From IMG/VR virus record IMGVR_UViG_3300047121_000359, positions 1 through 23,913 of that record: a DNA stretch of 23,913 nucleotides. One strand, given 5' to 3'. Position 1 is the stretch's first letter. Every line of letters starts with the position of its first letter. Positions 20,183 to 23,913 of the stretch are shown here, piece by piece. The notes beneath the pieces are model-generated. The model saw only the letters and a list, made by a program, of their open reading frames with translations. It ran no database searches and had not been told where the DNA came from. A program made the position numbers and the translations under genes. Origin of the DNA: a virus.

Positions 20183-20544
20183 TGCCGACGACCATCGGGA
20201 CCCTGGACTCGTGCTTCGAGTCGTCGCAGCTCACGTACCAGCGCTGGCAGGTCGCATCGAACGGCCGCGGCGCAAGGTTCGTGCGGCAGACGAACACGAG
20301 CGCGAGCCCGAACACGAACGAGGTCGAGGTGCGCCGATGGGCGGTGCGCGCCGAACTCGCCGGGCAGGCTCAGTTCGAGGACCTGGAATCGCAGTGGGAG
20401 CTGTCCCGCGGCGGCGTGTTCTCGCACGTCTGGACTCCGCCCGACGAATCGTCTCCGATCACGGTCCGCATCGCTTCGTTCCAACAGGTCTACGCCGCGC
20501 ACGGTCGCTTCGAGATCGCGATGGAACTGGAGGAGGATCTGTGA
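20182..20544 (+). CDS. Small tail-completion-like hypothetical protein
   Basis: 120 residues starting MPTTIGTLDSCFESSQLTYQ. It is beta-rich with RRWAVRAELAGQAQFEDLES, VFSHVWTPPDESSPITVRIA and FEIAMELEEDL. The position between the gp10-like gene and the tail-terminator fusion corresponds to a neck or tail-adaptor protein, but I see no diagnostic motif. Its last codons contain GGAGGAGG, which serves as the ribosome site of the next gene. Confidence 0.45.
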   Translation: MPTTIGTLDSCFESSQLTYQRWQVASNGRGARFVRQTNTSASPNTNEVEVRRWAVRAELAGQAQFEDLESQWELSRGGVFSHVWTPPDESSPITVRIASFQQVYAAHGRFEIAMELEEDL

Positions 20545-22049
20545 GCGCGCCCTGGACCCCGAGCCACACGAACGTCAGCTACCCGCCGGGCGTCGGCACC
20601 ATCGCGCCCACGGAGCGGTGCAACGTGTTCGTGCCGGACGGCTCGGCTCCGAGCGGGGGGTGGCCGGTCCTGCTTTGGATCGAAGAGACCGCGCTCACCG
20701 CCGGCGCGCGTCAGACGTCGATCGCGGCGGGCCTCAACATCGGGCACCAGTGCCTTGCGCGCGGGATCGCGTTCGTCTCGGCCACGGTCGCGCGCGTCGC
20801 GACGTCCGGTGCCGAAGCGGTCACGGGCGGCGGGCTGTTCGATCGACCCGGACAGGCGCGGTGGAACTCGGGCACCTACCCGAGCGCGTGGAAGAGCGCC
20901 GTTCACCTCGTCCAGTGGGCCCGCTCGCAGGCCGCGACGTACGGGTTCGACGCGTCCGACGTGTCGATCGGCGGCGAGCTGGCGGGCGCGGACCTCGCGC
21001 TGTGGGCCGGTGCCGGTCCCGACTGGCCCGCGGTCGGCGGCTCGGCTCAGTTCCGATCGGGCGTCTCGCACCGCGCGCAGGGCGTCGTCGCGCTGCGGCC
21101 GTGCGGCATGTTCCCGGCCGTGGCGATCGCGACTGCGGCCGTCGGGTTCGCGGAGAACGGCGCACCGGGCACGCCTGCCGCCGAACTGGGCGACGTTGAC
21201 CCGCTCGACAAGCTCGGCGCCTCGCCGTGCTCGGTCATGTTCGACGCGGCCGGGGTGCGCACGTCGAACGCGTCGCAGCCGGTGTTTGTGTGGGGCTCGG
21301 GCGCGGTCGGGTCTGCGGACTTCACGCTCGCCTCGTCCGTGCCGACGCTCTCGAACACGCTCACGACGACGGGCGACGCGTGGGGCGCGCACATGCTGCG
21401 GCGGCAGCTCATGGGGCTCGGTGGCGGTGCGTTCCGGTTCCATGAACGCAGCTCGACCGCGCTCCACTCGGCCCGCTACCAGGACCGCAACGGCTACGCG
21501 ACCGAGATCCTCGCCGACGACGAAGACGTGTACGCACGCGCGGCGCAGTGGGTCGCAGGTGTCGCGGGCAACGCGCCGCCGATCGAGCCCGCTGCCGAGC
21601 GCGTCGTGCGCAACGTCATGGCGTCGCTGCTCAGTGTGCGCGCCGGGGCGACGTACTGGCACACGATCTTCAACGTGAACCGTGGCCCGTCCACGCAGGC
21701 GCTCAAGGACTCCGCGCTCCCGAACGTGTGGGTGACGTCGTTCGGCACCGATGCGCAAGGCGCCGGTCGAGACCAGACCGCGACGAACGAGCGCACGCTG
21801 CGAATCCAGGTCGACGGGTACATGCTCGCGGGAACGCAGCACGGCCCGGCTCGCGCTGAGCGTCTCGCGCATGACATGGAGCGCGCGATCCTCGCAGACC
21901 CGACGCAGTGCGGGCTCGCGATCGACACACTCGTGACCGACGTCGCGATCGGCATTCCTCCGACGGATCAGATGCAGAGCTTCGGCGCATCGTTGACCGT
22001 CGAGGTTCGATACCGGACCGTTTCCACTGACCTTCTGCTCACGACCTGA
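20541..22049 (+). CDS. Fusion: inactive alpha/beta-hydrolase-like domain + tail terminator
   Basis: 502 residues from a GTG with GGAGGAGG upstream. Residues about 1-343 resemble an esterase-type alpha/beta hydrolase: WPVLLWIEETALTAGA (oxyanion region, normally HGGG), RWNSGTYPSAWKSAVHLVQW, then DVSIGGELAGADLALWAG. At the nucleophile elbow GESAGA of such enzymes the Ser is replaced by Leu147, so the domain looks catalytically dead, unless another residue serves. Residues about 350-502 (AERVVRNVMASLLSVRAGAT, LPNVWVTSFGTDAQ, RIQVDGYMLAG) have the plan of gpU/tail-terminator proteins that cap the tail tube. The fusion is the unusual point. It follows the neck genes and precedes the tail tube gene, as a terminator would. 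Confidence 0.55.
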   Translation: MSAPWTPSHTNVSYPPGVGTIAPTERCNVFVPDGSAPSGGWPVLLWIEETALTAGARQTSIAAGLNIGHQCLARGIAFVSATVARVATSGAEAVTGGGLFDRPGQARWNSGTYPSAWKSAVHLVQWARSQAATYGFDASDVSIGGELAGADLALWAGAGPDWPAVGGSAQFRSGVSHRAQGVVALRPCGMFPAVAIATAAVGFAENGAPGTPAAELGDVDPLDKLGASPCSVMFDAAGVRTSNASQPVFVWGSGAVGSADFTLASSVPTLSNTLTTTGDAWGAHMLRRQLMGLGGGAFRFHERSSTALHSARYQDRNGYATEILADDEDVYARAAQWVAGVAGNAPPIEPAAERVVRNVMASLLSVRAGATYWHTIFNVNRGPSTQALKDSALPNVWVTSFGTDAQGAGRDQTATNERTLRIQVDGYMLAGTQHGPARAERLAHDMERAILADPTQCGLAIDTLVTDVAIGIPPTDQMQSFGASLTVEVRYRTVSTDLLLTT

Positions 22050-22058
22050 GGCACCACC

Positions 22059-23300
22059 ATGGCAGTCATCTTCTATCCCGCCCGGCAGATCGCCGCCGCC
22101 GTCGAGTCGAGCGAAGGAACGCAGTACGCAGCCGCCTCGATGGCGGTCGCGGACTTGATCCAGACGCTCGACCCGCAGATCCAGCTCACGCCGAACCGCT
22201 TCGAGCGCAACCTCGCGCGACGCGGATTCGGCATGGTCCCTTCGCACTACGCGAAGGGCACCGCGCGTCTGACGTTCGGCGTCGAACTCGCGGGCAACAC
22301 GGACAACGCGAGCGCGCTGACGAACGCGCCGAACTGGGGCAAGCTCATGGAAGCATGCGGTTCGGTGCAGAAGGAAGTCGGATCGCTCGGAACTGGCGCG
22401 ATCACGGGCGGCCCGATCCAGCACGGCGAGACGATCACGGCAGGCGCGACGGCGATCGCGCTCGGCTACACCTACACGGGTGAGTCGGTCATCAGCGTCG
22501 AGAAGGCGGGCAGTGCGCTCACGGCTGGCGCTGCGACGACGAGCGTGTCGTCTTCGACGTTCACCATCGCGACGTTGCTCGGGAACGTGCTGTCGGGCTA
22601 CGCGTGGCACCCGAGGAGCGTCGAGGGCTCGAACAAGACGCTCACGTTCCACCTGAACATCAGCGGCCAACGCTTCCAGGTCTACGGCGCGCGTGGCACG
22701 TGCTCGTTTGCGTTCAACGTGCACGATCGCGTCATCGCGAACTTCACCTTCGACGGCATCTTCGACGAGGTGGACGCGAGCGCGGCTCTCTCCGAGACCG
22801 GTTCGACCGCCTTCAAAGCCATGACGCCGCCTGCGTTCGTTGCGGCCGCTTCGACACTCACGCCTCGCGCAGCCGACGGCTCGTTCGGAACCGCGATCAG
22901 CGGCGCGGATCTGTGCTGGGACTCGGCGACGTTCGACCTCGGCGTCTCGACCGTCATGCGCAAGTGCGCGAACGGCACGGACGGCTACATCGCCGCGGTC
23001 ATCACGGGCCGCGCGCCGACGTTCTCGTTCAACCCGGACGACCCTGGCGTCGCGAGCTACGCGTACATCCAGAAGCTCATGGATGGCACGCAGGCGCGCG
23101 GCTACCTGCAATGGGGCTCGGCACTCGGGAACCGTTTCCTGCTCAAGCTCCCGCACCTGCAAGCGCAGACGACCACGATCGGCGAGCGCGACACGCGCAT
23201 GAACCAAGCCATCACCTACGACGCGACGCTCGGCTCGTTCGAAGGCGCGGCCGATCGTTCGGTCGGATTCGACAACGAGTGGCTGCTGATCAACTACTGA
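22059..23300 (+). CDS. Major tail (tube) protein
   Basis: 413 residues. Beta-rich throughout, with the tail-tube plan: an N-terminal arm (MAVIFYPARQIAAAVESSEG), a PQIQLTPNRFERNLARRG segment, long Ser/Thr/Ala-rich beta regions, and a C-terminal GERDTRMNQAITYDATLGSF domain. The region LSETGSTAFKAMTPPAFVAA to FSFNPDDPG may be an immunoglobulin-like insert. It is followed by the small chaperone-like gene, the normal order for tail tube and assembly chaperone. Several hundred copies would line the tail. Confidence 0.65.
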   Translation: MAVIFYPARQIAAAVESSEGTQYAAASMAVADLIQTLDPQIQLTPNRFERNLARRGFGMVPSHYAKGTARLTFGVELAGNTDNASALTNAPNWGKLMEACGSVQKEVGSLGTGAITGGPIQHGETITAGATAIALGYTYTGESVISVEKAGSALTAGAATTSVSSSTFTIATLLGNVLSGYAWHPRSVEGSNKTLTFHLNISGQRFQVYGARGTCSFAFNVHDRVIANFTFDGIFDEVDASAALSETGSTAFKAMTPPAFVAAASTLTPRAADGSFGTAISGADLCWDSATFDLGVSTVMRKCANGTDGYIAAVITGRAPTFSFNPDDPGVASYAYIQKLMDGTQARGYLQWGSALGNRFLLKLPHLQAQTTTIGERDTRMNQAITYDATLGSFEGAADRSVGFDNEWLLINY

Positions 23301-23322
23301 CCACGACTCTCGGAGACTCACC

Positions 23323-23706
23323 ATGCCCATCGCACTCGACCCCAAACGCCGCGACGACTTCATCATCGAAGCCGAGCGCGGCACGCCCGACACGGCGACC
23401 GTGTTCCAGATCCGCGCACTGACCTACCGGCAGCGGCGCGACATCGAAGACAAGGTGCACTCGCTCAACCATGCCACGCGCGAAGTGTTCACGAACGCGG
23501 GGCTGATGCGCATGCTGCGCCTTCGGTACGGACTCACCGGCTGGCGCAACTTCAAGGCGGCGAACGGCGACCCGATCAAGTTCGACACCGACGCGAACGG
23601 CAACGCGACCGACGCAACGCTCGACTTCATCGACGACGACTCGGCCAGCGAGATCTCGGACGCGATCGCGGAGCTGTCCGAACTCCCGAAGGCGGACCGG
23701 GACTGA
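23323..23706 (+). CDS. Tail assembly chaperone-like protein
   Basis: 127 residues, starting MPIALDPKRRDDFIIEAERG. ERGTPDTATVFQIRALTYRQ RRDIEDKVHS is followed by helices and an acidic C-terminus (FIDDDSASEISDAIAELSEL). The R-A-L-T-x-R-x-x-R-D-I-E segment and position directly after the tube gene match tail assembly chaperones, which hold the tape measure protein. GGAG lies nine bases before the ATG. A frameshifted second form is usual in this family, but I saw no clear slippery heptamer. Confidence 0.5.
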   Translation: MPIALDPKRRDDFIIEAERGTPDTATVFQIRALTYRQRRDIEDKVHSLNHATREVFTNAGLMRMLRLRYGLTGWRNFKAANGDPIKFDTDANGNATDATLDFIDDDSASEISDAIAELSELPKADRD

Positions 23707-23708
23707 TC

Positions 23709-23913
23709 GTGGCAGCAGCGGCGCGCATGTTCGGCGGCGAGATGATCAAAGCCGACTGCCGTAGCTGCCTCGTGAAAGACCCGCGCGAACGTGCATCGCG
23801 GCGGGTCGCGTTCGGGTGCGACGCTCCGGCGCCGCGTCCGGTCTGGCGTGTCGCGTGCTCGTGTTGCAGCGGGCCCGACGACACGCCCCATCCCGAGTGC
23901 GGCGAGTGCGGCG
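23709..23913 (+). CDS. Cys-rich zinc-binding protein, cut by right edge
   Basis: 68 codons from a GTG (23709), with an ATG alternative at 23727: MFGGEMIKADCRSCLVKDPR, then VAFGCDAPAPRP, VACSCCSG, and HPECGECGG at the edge. Eight Cys in CxxC, CxCC and CxxC groups imply at least two zinc sites. I recall small zinc-binding phage proteins between chaperone and tape measure, where a peptide with C-x2-C...GCDxP...C is found, but the role is unknown. It starts two bases after the preceding stop, and its frame is -1 relative to the chaperone. Confidence 0.5.
   Translation, partial: MAAAARMFGGEMIKADCRSCLVKDPRERASRRVAFGCDAPAPRPVWRVACSCCSGPDDTPHPECGECG

Noticed and set aside
20490-23393. 967-codon open frame on the minus strand opposite the tail genes
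   Set aside because: Low-complexity Arg-rich composition and no motif; it is the complement shadow of well-supported tail genes.
23680-23715. Programmed -1 frameshift joining the chaperone-like gene to the following Cys-rich frame
   Set aside because: The -1 frame is open across the junction, but no X-XXY-YYZ slippery heptamer was found, and the second protein has its own GTG/ATG and a zinc-finger N-terminus.
1-23913. CRISPR arrays, tRNA or rRNA genes, insertion sequences
   Set aside because: No regularly spaced repeats of CRISPR type, no cloverleaf, no rRNA core sequence and no transposase frame were seen. The only endonucleases of mobile type are the two intein-nested ones.

Overview
The window is a GC-rich stretch of a tailed double-stranded DNA phage or prophage (siphovirus-like, HK97-type capsid). 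No bacterial housekeeping gene, rRNA or tRNA was seen. Genes are tightly packed with many 4-base ATGA/GTGA stop-start overlaps. The strong G/C bias at third codon positions points to a GC-rich bacterial host that I cannot name. An XRE-like regulator and an AlpA/MerR-like small HTH protein hint at a temperate relative, but no integrase lies in the window.

Layout. (1) 1-2357, minus strand: a leftward operon of small, mostly unrecognised early genes (coiled-coil, ribbon-helix-helix, small membrane and zinc-ribbon proteins). (2) 2358-2449: divergent control region. (3) 2450-4804, plus: XRE-like regulator, coiled-coil protein, QxxxY/PD-(D/E)XK exonuclease of the RecE/Cas4 type, and two probable single-strand-binding or recombination accessory proteins, closed by a bidirectional hairpin terminator. 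(4) 4862-6236, minus: RusA-like resolvase with a zinc ribbon at each end, plus two small genes. (5) 6377-8437, plus: HTH protein, DUF1376-like replication initiator carrying internal iterons (candidate origin), helicase-loader-like protein and a hypothetical. (6) 8558-23913, plus: packaging, head and tail module. It holds a DUF5681 protein, an alpha/beta hydrolase, small proteins, TerL, portal-MuF fusion, U35 prohead protease, HK97 major capsid protein, two related decoration-like proteins, head-tail connector, gp10-like neck protein, a small tail-completion-like protein, a hydrolase-like/tail-terminator fusion, tail tube protein, tail chaperone-like protein and a Cys-rich protein cut by the right edge.

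The most striking feature is a pair of inteins in adjacent essential morphogenesis genes. One interrupts the TerL nuclease active-site motif (between DHA and CDAL). The other interrupts the NCRC motif of the MuF domain. Neither carries an in-frame homing endonuclease. Each has a complete endonuclease gene nested in another reading frame: an HNH enzyme in the +1 frame of the TerL intein, and a Vsr/EDxHD-like enzyme on the opposite strand of the MuF intein, with a strong Shine-Dalgarno and ATG inside intein block F. The splicing domain and the endonuclease would thus be separate proteins encoded by the same DNA.

Secondary items of interest are a pair of related alpha/beta-hydrolase-like virion-module proteins, one with an intact nucleophile elbow and one apparently dead and fused to a tail terminator; 12-bp and 7-bp iterons inside the replication gene; and a 12-bp inverted repeat enclosing a nested hairpin in the left operon.
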